A stretch of 64,000 bases of DNA from Kalmusia sp. IMI 367209 (lineage: Eukaryota; Ascomycota; Dothideomycetes; Pleosporales; Didymosphaeriaceae), in NCBI GenBank assembly GCA_027946365.1, contig JAPEUQ010000002.1, positions 1,860,001-1,924,000 on the forward strand, given 5' to 3'. The notes beneath the pieces were generated by a model, which searched no databases, had not been told where the DNA came from, and was given only the letters and a program-made list of their open reading frames with translations. Each line of letters opens with the position of its first letter. Position 1 is the stretch's first letter. The translations under genes and the position numbers were made by a program. This document shows, one piece after another, positions 35,001-46,773 of the stretch.

Positions 35001-37799
35001 TATAATAAAAAGATATAATAAAACTAAAGGAGTTATAAGATATATTAGTAGCCTAAGAGGGTTTAATGCGTATATTTCCATTTATAACTATAAGATAGGG
35101 TGTAGGGCTTATGATATTCTAGTACGTCTATTTACATTCCTAAGTATATTCCATAATAAGTGAGTATTAAAATCATAAATGATATATTTATATTCTAGGT
35201 AAATAATCTATAATTATTAACTATATTAACTATTACTAGCTAATTGTAGTTAAGCAGAGTGCTAAAACTTAACTAAAATCTATCTTCTAATATTTAAGTA
35301 TTTATTCTATAGTAGACTCTAACACTCAATCGTCTTCATCAGAAAACCCTTAAAATTTATAAAGCCCTTAAACTCCTCCTTACTATTATTATTATCCTTA
35401 TCCTTATCTTTATTAATAGAGGTCTTATATTCATTATCCCCTTATTATACGCAGCGTTAATCTTAGAGTTATAGTTAACTTCTTCTTTATACTTATTACT
35501 TTTATTACTAAGAATATATGGCAAATTACTTTTAAGCGTAATATCTTCTCTCCTAGATATATACTTAAGGATAGACGTAGGCTTATAACGTCTAGCGTAA
35601 TTAGTATATAAACATGATAAAAGAATATAATAAACTTACTATTAGTCCTTATCTATTACTATAGCTAACTCTTCTTTAGTAAGGCTATCTATAAATTATT
35701 ATTAATTAGTTTTAGCCTTTTTATTTTTAAATATATTACTTTTAAGCTTTACTAAGCCGTCTTTATAAATATCTTATATAATTTTCTTAAGGGCACCACT
35801 AAATCTATAGAGTTATAACTCTCTACGACCTTAAAGTTATCTATTAAGAAAGCTTTTACTAGCTTAGGCTAGCTTCTCTAGGGATTTATGGTGCTGCCTA
35901 AAGGAAACTTTATAATTAAGCTTCTTCTATTTCTGGTGAACTCATTATAGCTAAGCTACTAGCTATTTACCTACACCTTATAAGTATAAATATATAATAA
36001 ATTACTATTATAACTTACTACTCTTCTAATTCTAAAAGCATTAATCTAAAAACTTCTCCTATTTTATCTTAAGATAGTTTTCTTTGCATCCTTAGACAGA
36101 GAAGTGTACGTGTCTTATTTTTAAGTTTCTTCTTAAGTATACTTTTAGTAGAACGATCAGTAGTATTAACGTTCTTAATAGTCTTAATCTCTCTATTATA
36201 TAGAGTAGCTTAATCTCTTTACTAAATAGTATAAGTACTATTACTAAATACGCCCTTAAATAGTATTAATAAGTTTATAGGATGACCTTTTCGAGAACCG
36301 CTCTATCTACATAGTAAGAGGACGTGATCGATTTCTTACTCTTTAGAAGTAAAACCTATATAAATTAGTTTATACTATAATAATAAACTAGAATAAATAT
36401 CTCTATAAGCTTATCCACTCATCATAGTTATATCAGCTGGTATCTCATGCTTAATACTAGGTAGTAAACCCTTAGGACGATCTAGATAATTAGTCTCTTT
36501 AATAGGCTCTTACTTAATAGGCGGAGACTTTATTACATAGAAATTATAATAAAGGTATATAATAACTTATAAAGTAATCCTATAAAAGTATAATAGTAGA
36601 AGGTAGATAGAAGAAAGTTAATAGGGACTAACTATAGATGTAGTTAAGTGAGATTTAGTGGCCCATACGTGATGCTAGCGTAGTACAACAATAATAAATA
36701 ATAATAATTATATATTACGTATATATATATAGTGACTAAAAAAAGTCGCATTACTATAGTAAGAGTATTAATTAAAAGCGTATCTTAAGCTCTTTCTCTA
36801 TATAAATTATCACGGAAATTTATTACGGAGTTATTATGATATACGCTAATAGAGTCTATAAATTAGCTTACTTAACTTTTATATTTCCCTCTTATTTTTA
36901 CTTTCTCTCTTTTATCTTTACTTTCTTACTTTTATATTTACTACTATATAACTATTACCTTAGTGACTAAACTTCTACTTTCTACTTTTACTTTCTATTT
37001 TTATTTTTAACTACTCTAACTTTTATCGCTACTCTACGAACTCTACCTATAATAACTAGATCTAAATAAGTTATTACTAAAAAGCCTCACCATAAGCTAG
37101 TAACTAGCAGAAAAGCTTCTAAGAAAGATCTAGCTAGTAAGGCTACGCGCGAGAAGATCGCTAGTAATATAAAGAAAAAGCGGCGCTTTAAGCTAGATAG
37201 TAAGTTATTATAGCTTCTAATTATATTCTTAAGCTAATAGGATATAGTGGTGGCGCTTAGAGAGATTAGATAATATTAAAAACTATAGAGCTACTTATTT
37301 ATAAGCTTTTATTCTTACGTCTTATTCATGAGCTAGTCTATACCTATAAGCTAGACTTACGCATCTAGGCTTCTATACTAAGTATTCTTCAAGAAGCTAC
37401 TGAGGCGTTTATAGTTGGATATCTTAAAGGTATATACCTCTAATTAGTATATTAACTATTAAGTAAATACTTATTTTCTAGACTACCAAATGAATGCGAT
37501 CTATATAAAGAGGGTTATAATTTAGGTTAAAGATTCTTATTTAGTAAAGTATTACTACTAAAGATACTATATCCTATATATTCTATTAAATTAAGGAGAA
37601 AACCTGTTAGGGGTAGTAGTTATAGGTCATGAAGCTCTAGTAGTAATGAATCTAGTTATACTATTATAATTAACTATAATAAATGCGTGATAGTTAATAT
37701 TACCTAGCTACCTAGTATCCACCTTAATAATAATTATAATTAAAAAACGACTAAGACGTAAATAGAAATATATTAATTAATTATAATTACTTAGACCCT

Positions 37800-37953
37800 A
37801 GATATAACCATATCCCTAACCCTAACCTAACCCTGATTTTAGTAACCTAACCCTAACCTATACCCATTACTAGCGCTAAATTAATGGGTTTAGGTATAGG
37901 TTAGGTTAGGGTCTTATATAATCTAACTTAACCTTAACCTAACCTATACCCAT
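37800..37953 (-). repeat. telomere-like subterminal repeats, right hAT end
   Basis: Inverted counterpart of the left array: CCCTAACCCTAACCTAACCC and AACCTATACCCATT units reaching the terminal CATTTGCCAGTCTA. Confidence 0.8.
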
Positions 37954-37964
37954 TTGCCAGTCTA

Positions 37965-37972
37965 TTTATAAG
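37965..37972. repeat. hAT target site duplication, right
   Basis: TTTATAAG, partner of 31982-31989. Confidence 0.8.
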
Positions 37973-37982
37973 GCGTAACGTA

Positions 37983-38046
37983 TTTTATAAATAAGTCGTT
38001 AACCTAAGCGAGTTGCCAACGCTAAACTAGCGCACCACCTACGTAT
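37983..38046 (+). repeat. Fot1-like terminal inverted repeat, left
   Basis: Pairs with 54484-54546. Differences between the two copies are mostly C/T and G/A transitions. Confidence 0.75.
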
Positions 38047-38059
38047 AATAATTACGTAA

Positions 38060-38698
38060 TGTCTCAATTATAATAAACCTAAAAGACTTATACTAAAGCT
38101 AATATATAGCTTACTATTTTTAATATTAAAGCGTAACGCGTTCAAAGTAAAAATTAAGCTATAAATATATATAACGTATCTTAAAGAACTCTTATTAACT
38201 AATATACTAGGAAGCGTATATAATGTAACTATAAAGCGAACTTAAAGCGCCTAATAAAACTAAAAGAGGAGACTATAGTCTAAAGAATAATTAAGCTATC
38301 TAAATAAGGTCTTACGCCTCTAAGATTCTACGTATAAGAAATAGTAGATAGACTCCTTAGATTATAAGGTAGTAACCCTATTAGTAAGAACTAGATTAAT
38401 AACTTTATTAAATAGACTTCTAAGCTCTAGAAGCGCTAGAATCATCTATACGACTATTAGTAAGCTATCTATAAGGATTCTATAGCCATTTAGCGCTAGT
38501 TCGACTTAATATAGGAGATGAAATAGAAATAGGAGATTATAAATAATAATATTTATAACTTTAATAAAACTAGGTTTATAATAAGTAAAATTTTATTATA
38601 AATAGTTATTACTAGTTTAGAAGTAGCCGGAAGAAAGAAGATAATTTAACTAAATAATTATAAGTAGATTACTATCATCTAAGGCGTTAGAATTATAG
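38060..38698 (+). pseudogene. Fot1 transposase, first piece
   Basis: N-terminal helix-turn-helix and first half of the DDE domain, with stops from RIP. Landmarks on the plus strand: RIIKLS.QGLTPLRFYV, then NNFIKQTSKL, YDY..AIYKDS, and IYNFNKTRFIIS (where functional Fot1 proteins have IYNFDETGFMMG, so D and E are now N and K). The piece ends at ITIIQGVRII where the gypsy element begins. Confidence 0.85.
38694..38698. repeat. 5 bp target duplication of gypsy element 1, left
   Basis: TATAG; partner at 45703-45707. Confidence 0.85.
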
Positions 38699-39174
38699 TA
38701 TTACGGCTACTACGCCGTAATAGAATTACGATAATAATAACGTTAGTAGTAATAATTAATAGAATTAAGAGGACTAGTATTATAATTATAGAAGTGATAC
38801 TAAGTATAATATAGATATATAATGTGATTACGTAACAGCTCTATAGGCTCTATCTATAGAGCCTGTAGAGATCTGACTCTATAGGCTCTATCTATAGAGC
38901 CCGTAGAGCCGACTCTATAGGCTCTATCTATAGAGCCCATAGAGCCAACCTTAGATAGTAGTATATAGAGATGATAGGTAATTACTAATAACCCTTATTA
39001 TTAATCTATTAAGTTCTCTTATAAATAGTTTCTTATAAAAGACTATTATTAACCTTATTAATAATTAATACTTATAGTAGTTAATTAACGTTTACCCCTT
39101 ATAGCTATATAACCCTATACGTCTTTATTTCCTACTTAATCTCTTTAAGATAGCCTTACGACCGTTCTATTACA
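38699..39174 (+). repeat. 5' LTR of gypsy element 1
   Basis: 476 bp. It contains three copies of a 36 bp unit beginning CTCTATAGGCTCTATCTATA (38840-38948), against two in the 3' LTR. Confidence 0.88.
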
Positions 39175-42100
39175 CTTTAATAATTATATCTTAAGGATTT
39201 ACTATAGATATGTTAGGTTATACCCTATTAATAATAATATCTATCACTCTATTAGGATTACTTAAGGTGACACCTATAGATAATATAAAATATACTTAGA
39301 TGAAAACATAAATTAATCGTCTTAGAGAGGAAAGTAAAAAATAAAAAAGAAGCCTATAATAAAATAATTAAATAGATTAAAGCTCTATTAGTAGCTTAAA
39401 GAAGAGAAGAAAAAGGAGAAAGAGGAGGAGAAATAAAATAATAACTAGATAAGATTAAAAATACGACTCTAAAACCGCCCCCTTAAACTAGTAGAACCTA
39501 AAAAGTTTAATAGAACCTAAAGTAAGCTAAGAAGATTTCTTATCTTAATATCTTTATACTTAGATTTAAACCGCGACTTCCTAGAGACTAAAGAAGCAAA
39601 GATAGTTTATATAGCTATCTACTTTATAGAATAAGTTATAAATTAGTTTAATAGATTCCTAATAGATTTTCGTATAAATATAGAAAGTAGAAGAAAAATA
39701 GAGACTAACTTAATATTTTAAAGTTATAAGTACTTTAAATAGAAACTCTATAGGACCTTTAGTAATATAGACGCTAAATAAATAATAAAATAAAATTATT
39801 ATAACTATACTAAATTAAAATAGTAGTAGTATATATATTTATATTTAAATAGTTAGCCACTTTAGTATTAGACTAGGGAGAATAAGCCTTAATAACTAGG
39901 TTCTATAAAGGCCTAAAGTGGGATATCCGTTATAAAATAATTTATATAGAAAAACTCATGATATTCCCTATAATAATCTAATAGACTATCTAAGTAGATA
40001 ATAAATTATATCTCTAGAAGTAGAATAACTAATAGGAAAATAGCTAAGGGTAAAAGGAAGGTCTAAACTTAACTCTAACGTAGAAGACCTAATAATCCTT
40101 AATACTAATAAAGAAGGTAGAAAGCCTTAGAATAATAAAAAAATAGATCTATAAAAGGACTAGTTAAGGAAAGAAGAAGTATATTTTAGATATAAAAAGA
40201 AAGGTCATATAGCTAGAAACTACCCTAATAAAAGAAACACCAACGATAAAATCTAGGAGAAAGAAACTAAAAAGAATCTAAAGACTAATTAGCTAGAAAT
40301 TAGAAATATAAGATAATCTATTAGATTAAGTATTTAAAAGATAACTATAACGCCTATAAAAGTATAAAAGAGGTTATAAGATACTAGTTAAAATAGACTA
40401 AAGAACGTCTTACTATAAATAGAAAAGAATAAGACGCCTAAATTCTTAATAACCTATCTAACTTTAAGGAAATAAGTAAGTTAGAAGAAGAATTAGAGAA
40501 AGATAAACTATATTTATCCTAATTACTTAAAAAGAAAATAACACCCCTATAAAGAATATCTAAATTAAAGAAGTAGAATACTTCTAGTCTACTAAACTAG
40601 TATAGTAGATAGCTTAATTCTAAGATTTATAGTCATTCTAGGAAATAATTAAAAATGGAGATTCTTTAAATAAATCTTACTAGAATAGAATATCTATAAG
40701 GTATATAAGGAATGAAAAATTAAGTATCCTAGAAATACTAAGTTTATGGATTTCCAGAGATGGGTAGAACGAAATAAAATTCTAGTAGATAAATCTCTTA
40801 ATAACTTAGAATAGTATAGTATAGCTAGAGAAGTTAAATAGATTAATAAAGTATATATATCTTAAATTCTAGTAAAATATTAGATCCTAATCTAGGAGTA
40901 TAATACTATAATAGAGGAAGAATCTAATAATAAAGATAATCCCTAAGTAAGTATAAAATATCCTATATATTATAAAATTTTATAAGTCTTATATATTAGT
41001 AATAAGTGCTCATTATACTTAGTATTAAAAATAAAGTATTAAGTATATTTAACTAGAGTCTTTAGGGATCTATACACCGATATTATCACTAGAAAAGAAG
41101 TATATAGATGATATCCTAAAAAGAAATAAAAAGGATACCTTATTCTTATACTAGAACCCTTACTATTAATAGAATGTGTTATAGGAAGACTATAGTACGA
41201 ATGTCTAGAAAATAAATATCTAAAATATATAGAAAGAAAGATCTAAACTAAATACTAGTATAAAGGAAGGAGACCCTTAAAGGAATAAAGAAAATCTACC
41301 TAATACTAGATACTAAATACTATAGATAGCCTATAAGAATAATAATTAATAGTAGAGTAATAAGAAACTTTATCTCTAAAGAATTTATATAGAAATAAGG
41401 AATATAAACTTAATTAAAAAGAAATCCTAGTATTCTTTTAGAAATCGAAGGGTTACCGTTCTAGGAATAAATAATAAAAGAAATAAGGAAAGAATTATTC
41501 CTATCCTAAGGATTAGAAATAAGAAATATAACTATAGATATTACCTAGATTAATAATCTTTAAGACGTTATTCTTAAACTACCCTAGCTAAAATAAGTTA
41601 ATCTAATAATTAACTAGTAGGAATAATAAATAGAGTATCCTTATTACCTCTTAGTAAATAAGGAGTCTAGAAAGGAAGAAATTCCTAACGTTTATTAAGA
41701 ATATAAGGAAATCTTCTAAGAACCACTAGATTATCTACTAGAATATATAGAATGGGACTATAAGATTAATTATATAAAAGGAAAGTAACCCACGTAGAAA
41801 CCTATCTATAAGATAATAATATAAGAAGACGAGATTATTTAAAGTATAGTTACTAAATATATAGCCTAAAGATATATCTAGGAATTTACTTCTTAATGAC
41901 TTATAGGGTTATATTTACTATAAAGAAGGATGATCCTATACTATACTTTTATATAGATTACTAAAAACGAATAATATTACTATTAAGGATAAGTATTCTT
42001 TACCCTTAATATTAGATCTTTAAGATTAACTATGATACGTTAAATGCTTCACTTAACTAGATATAAAAACGTATACCACTAGATTAAAATAAAGGAGGGA

Positions 42101-45100
42101 TATAAATAAAAGATAACCTTCTACACTAAAATAAGACTATATAAATAGAATATAATATTATTTAGTTTTATAAATATACTAGTCTTCTTTAGTAATAAAT
42201 AAACACTATCCTTAAAGACTATCTAGAAAAAATATATTATGGCCTATTTAGATAACGTCTTAATCTATTCGGAAAAACCAGAAGAATATAAATAATAAAT
42301 AAATGAAGTCCTCTAGTAAATAAAAATATTAAGCTCTATCTTAAGTTCTAAAAATATAAATTTAACATAACCATAACTATCTTTTTAGGATACGTAATAG
42401 AACTAGGAAAAATTAGAGTAGAACTAGTAAAGGTTAAAGATATCCTTAAATAACTAGAGTTAAAAAACGTTAAGGAAGTATAATTCTTTCTAGGATTTTA
42501 TAATTTTTATAGAAAATTCATTCTATATTAGTCCGAAATAACCAACCCCTTAATAAAATTAATAAAAAAGGACACCCCTTTTAAATAAACTAAGGAATAC
42601 GTAACGATAATAAATACTCTAAAAAAGGAATTTATAAAGTATCTAGTACTATAAATCTTTAACTTATAGCTACTAATAATTCTAGAAATAAATATATTTA
42701 ATTTTACTATTAAGGTATACCTACTTTAGAGAGACCCATAAATAGATAAAAACATCTAGTAGAATATTATTTATAAAAGATGAAACCACCGGAGTTAAAC
42801 TATAATATATATAATAAAGAAATACTAGCTATATTTATAATATTTAAGGAATGGAGGATATATCTCTAAGGGTAAAATATTAGATTCTAGTTTATTTAGA
42901 CTATAAAAACCTCACTAGATTTATAATAATTAAGGTCCTAAACTAATAATAAACTAAATAAGTAAAATAATTAGTTATATTTAACTTTAAAATTATTTAT
43001 ACTAAAGGAATAGATAACTTAAGAACTAATATCCTAAGTAGGAGACTAGATTTATAAGAAATAACCTAAGTTTCAGTAACCCTACTAATATATAATAATA
43101 AGGAAATATAATTTATAATTATTCTAAACTAGTAGCCTTAATAAAACTCTAAACTAGTAAGTAGAAAGAATAGATTTAATAGGAAATAGAGTAGATAACG
43201 GAAGACTTAAGTTACCTACTAAAAAAACTATTATTAAGATAGAACTAATAAAAGTCTTTAACTAAATCTATATTCTAAAAAGATATAATAAGAATTTATT
43301 AGATAATTCTATAAAGTACTAGCATATAGATATTAGGAAATTAAAAGAACCTTAGAGTGACTTATATAGAGCTACTACTTTCTAAAAGTAAAATAGATAG
43401 TTACTAAGATTCTTTACGACTATACTGATTGTCACTAAAATAAACCTAAATGATATACACCTTATAGGAAACTCTAATTAGTGAAAACCTAAATAACTAT
43501 AGGGAATAGTAATAATAGACTTTATTATATAGTTATTAAAATCTAAAGACCCCGATAATAGAATAGAATATAACGGAATTATAGTAATCATTAATAAAAT
43601 AATGAAGTATAGTTACTTCCTCCTATATAGAGAAATTAATAAAGTAAAATAGATAGCTTTTAGGTTTTTATTAATAGTAGTAGTCTACTATAAAATATTA
43701 AATAAGATTATTATAGACCGAGACGTCCGATTCATCTCTAAACTATAAATAATAATAATTAGATTAATTAGAATTAAGTATAGTATATCTATAGTATATC
43801 ACTCCTAAATAGACGGATAAACTAAACGTATAAACTAAATAGTAGAATAATATCTAAGATATTACTTAAACTACTAATAAAATAACTAGGTAGGACTACT
43901 CTCTATAGCCTAGTTGGCCTATAATAGCTTATAATATAGCACTATAGGAGTTACGTTATTCTACGTAAATTACGGGTTCACACTAAAAGTATACTAGGTA
44001 TCTAAGATAATAAAATCATAGAGTATAGATAGAGAAAATTAGACGAAAAGGATTATATAAATATATAATATATTAAAAAAATAATACTACGTTTTTATAA
44101 TTTAAATAAAGAAATACTATAATTATAAGTAAAAGGCTACACCCCTACTAAAAAAGAGAGAAAGTCTAGCTACTATAAAAAATATAGCTAGTAAACAACC
44201 TTCTAGAAAACTTAACCACTTAAAAATTAGACTATATAAGATAATAGAATAAATTATACTAGTTACGTACTAATTAAAGCTACTAGAATTTATAAAAATT
44301 CATCCTATCTTCCATGTGACACTACTAGAAAAGGCACCTCAGGATGCGTAACCTATAGTGTACAGAAGCAGATATATATAGGAATAAAAAAAAATAGGAA
44401 GTCTTATATATAATAGACTACTATTACTAAAATAGAAAAAACTATTATTAGGTTAAATAGGCTAGGACAGATAAGAATAAAAATCTATAAAATAATATAT
44501 AGGAACTAGAAGAAAACCTTAATTACTCTAAGAAGCTAGAGGAGTACCAGCTAAACCGATCTTATAAAAAAACTAAAAGATAATAGATTAAGATTTAGAT
44601 TATCTAGCTGTAAATTAGAAAGAATAATGTTATTACTAGAGGTATAAATAGTATCTAGGCTAACTCCTACCTCCTCTAGACTATCCTATAGGTTAGTAGT
44701 CTATAAATTTACTTCTTTTAATTTAACTCCGCCTCTAGAACTGCAGACTAATAATCCTTCTATCTATTAAAAAATTTCTTCTATTTTAAAGCCTCGCCAC
44801 CTTAATATAAATAGTAGCTAATATATCTAGTACTACCTCTTAGACTTTCTTAATCTTATCTAGTTTAACTTAAATTTTAGCTTAGGAGCGACTAATAGAT
44901 CGCACTATAAGTAATTAGTATAGGGTAAAATACTTAAATAAATTACTTATTCTTAATTACTAAAATACTATTTATATTATAAGAATATTAGACGCTAGAT
45001 CTTATATAAGGCTTATAAGCCAACCTTTTCGGAGTATTATAAGGGAAATGATATAATCTAAATTTAACCTAATATATTAAAAATAAAGTATAGTAATAAA

Positions 45101-45265
45101 CCCATAATAACTAATTTTATTAATAAGTATAAGACGTTTAGTAGTTTTATAAAAAGATATAAAGGGCGATAACGATCTAGAAACTAATAAAAATTATCTT
45201 ATTAATATAGTTTTATCTCTATAATGGAATATTCTTTAGGCTAAAGAACTAAGAGGGGAAAATAA
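39175..45265 (+). pseudogene. decayed gag-pol of gypsy element 1
   Basis: A zinc-knuckle remnant FRYKKKGHIARNYP lies at about 40,190-40,235, with its Cys codons mutated to Tyr or Phe. The reverse-transcriptase catalytic box reads YLDNVLIYS at 42245-42271 (ancestral YLDD). The integrase region has IDG.TKRIN near 43,810-43,840. The C-terminal IHPIFHVTLLEKAP (about 44,285-44,340) precedes a chromodomain remnant at 44,395-44,570 (VK.ARTDKNKN ... ELEENLNYSKKLEEY). Stops throughout make it nonfunctional. Confidence 0.85.
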
Positions 45266-45702
45266 TATTATAACTACTATGCTATAATAGAATTATAATA
45301 ATGATAATATTAATAGTAATAACTAATAGGATTAGAAGAACTAGTATTATAATCACGGAAGTAATACTAAGCATAATATAGATATATAATATAATTACAT
45401 GACGGCTCTATAGGTTCTATCTATAGAGTTCATAGAGCCGACTCTATAGGCTCTATCTATAGAGCCCATAGAGCCAACCTTAGATAGTAGTATATAGAGA
45501 TAATAGATAACTACTAATAACCCTTATCATTAATCTATTAAGTTCTCTTATAAATAGTTTCTTATAGAAGACTATTATTAACCTTATTAGTAATTAATAC
45601 TTATAGTAGTTGATTAACGTTCACCCTTTATAGCTATACAACCCTATACACCCTCATTTTCCACTTAACCCCTTTAAGACAGCCTCACATTGCCCCATTA
45701 TA
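45266..45702 (+). repeat. 3' LTR of gypsy element 1
   Basis: 437 bp; same as the 5' LTR apart from transition differences and one fewer 36 bp unit (45416-45478). Confidence 0.88.
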
Positions 45703-45707
45703 TATAG
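45703..45707. repeat. 5 bp target duplication of gypsy element 1, right
   Basis: TATAG, partner of 38694-38698. Confidence 0.85.
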
Positions 45708-46580
45708 GTTATCTACTTCTATCCTTTATTATCTTTATGGGCAGCGTGCTTATTAACGTATAGTTTAAAGACCTACCACGCGATTAGATCCTTAAAGTAA
45801 GACCTAATAGCTAGATAAATAACCAGCTTATTCTTACTAGTTAGAGTACTTTAATAAGTATATAAAGGTAAACGCTATAGGTATATACTAACTACTTATA
45901 ATTAATAGGTATAAGAGCTATAGCTTACTTAAATTCTAGGATCTTTATAAAGAGAAGAATATTATCCTTTACTATATATCTCTATATTTATTATATCTAC
46001 TATAATCTCTTAATGTTAGTTACTTTATACTATTAAAGCGTAGGTATAGCGACTAGATCTTAATCTTAGTATATAATTATATATATTTTATTAATAAGAA
46101 AACCTTCCTCTAAGCATTTAAGTTAGCTTTTAAATAATCTTTAATAGTAGAGAATATTAAGATAGGCTTTAGAGATACTAGACTAGTCCTATATAATCTA
46201 GAAGCTATTCTATTAAAGCTTAATATAAGGTTATAGACTCTAGCATCATTATTACTAATATAGAGTATATGGGAGGCGTAGACACCACGTAATATACATA
46301 AAATTAAAGTATAATCTATACTTATTTAATAAAGGATTTAAAATTATTCTAGGTCCTTTATAAGTTTATTAGATAAAAGATTAGATAGTTAAGTAAAGGC
46401 GCGTAGTAGATTATATATAATATAGTATTATTATAAAAAGGGTAAACGCGTATATAAAGTATAATTAATAAGCTTATAAAGTATTAATTAAGAAAATATA
46501 AATATATTTAGATAGAGGAGACCCTAATAGTTAGGAAAGTATAGAACTTAATTACTAAGAGGATAAATAGGGAGCGTAAT
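45708..46580 (+). pseudogene. Fot1 transposase, second piece
   Basis: It continues directly from the first piece: GYLLLSFIIFMGSVLINV, FKDLPRD.ILKV, LLYLLQSLNVSYFILLKRRY and IKIGFRDTRLVLYNLEAILLKL, in the same order as LPPFIILKG ... LQPLDVGCFSPLK ... GFRGAGLVP in Fot1-like proteins. Numerous in-frame stops. It ends at GTAAT where gypsy element 2 entered. Confidence 0.85.
46576..46580. repeat. 5 bp target duplication of gypsy element 2, left
   Basis: GTAAT; partner at 54296-54300. Confidence 0.85.
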
Positions 46581-46773
46581 TATCACATATTAAGGTCTAT
46601 AGTACTTAGTAAGCGCTGTCTAACGCTATTAGGTGCTATCTAGACCTATTATATAATGTAGGCTATATATTAGAAAAGCTAACCGGCTCCATTCATTAGC
46701 GATTCATCTATCCTATAATCTACTATTAATTTTCTAAAGTTAAGGCTATACTACTATATTTAGTAACGTAATA
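46581..46773 (+). repeat. 5' LTR of gypsy element 2
   Basis: 193 bp, pairs with 54102-54295; differences are mainly transitions. Confidence 0.9.

Larger units (their letters stand above)
31990..37964 (-). mobile_element. hAT DNA transposon, 6.0 kb, RIP-inactivated
   Basis: The ends are TAGACTGGCAAATGGGT and its reverse complement, flanked by an 8 bp duplication. The transposase lies on the minus strand in the left half. The right half (about 35,000-37,800) is unassigned, so the element is about twice the usual hAT length and may carry a second gene or a further insertion. Both ends have telomere-like subterminal arrays. Confidence 0.85.
38699..45702 (+). mobile_element. Ty3/gypsy retrotransposon 1 (chromovirus-like), 7.0 kb, RIP-inactivated
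   Basis: Two LTRs start TATTACGGC/TATTATAAC and end ATTACA/ATTATA (ancestrally TG...CA), flanked by TATAG. A polypurine tract AAGAGGGGAAAATAA abuts the 3' LTR. Internal order gag, protease, reverse transcriptase, RNase H, integrase, chromodomain identifies the gypsy class. Confidence 0.9.
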
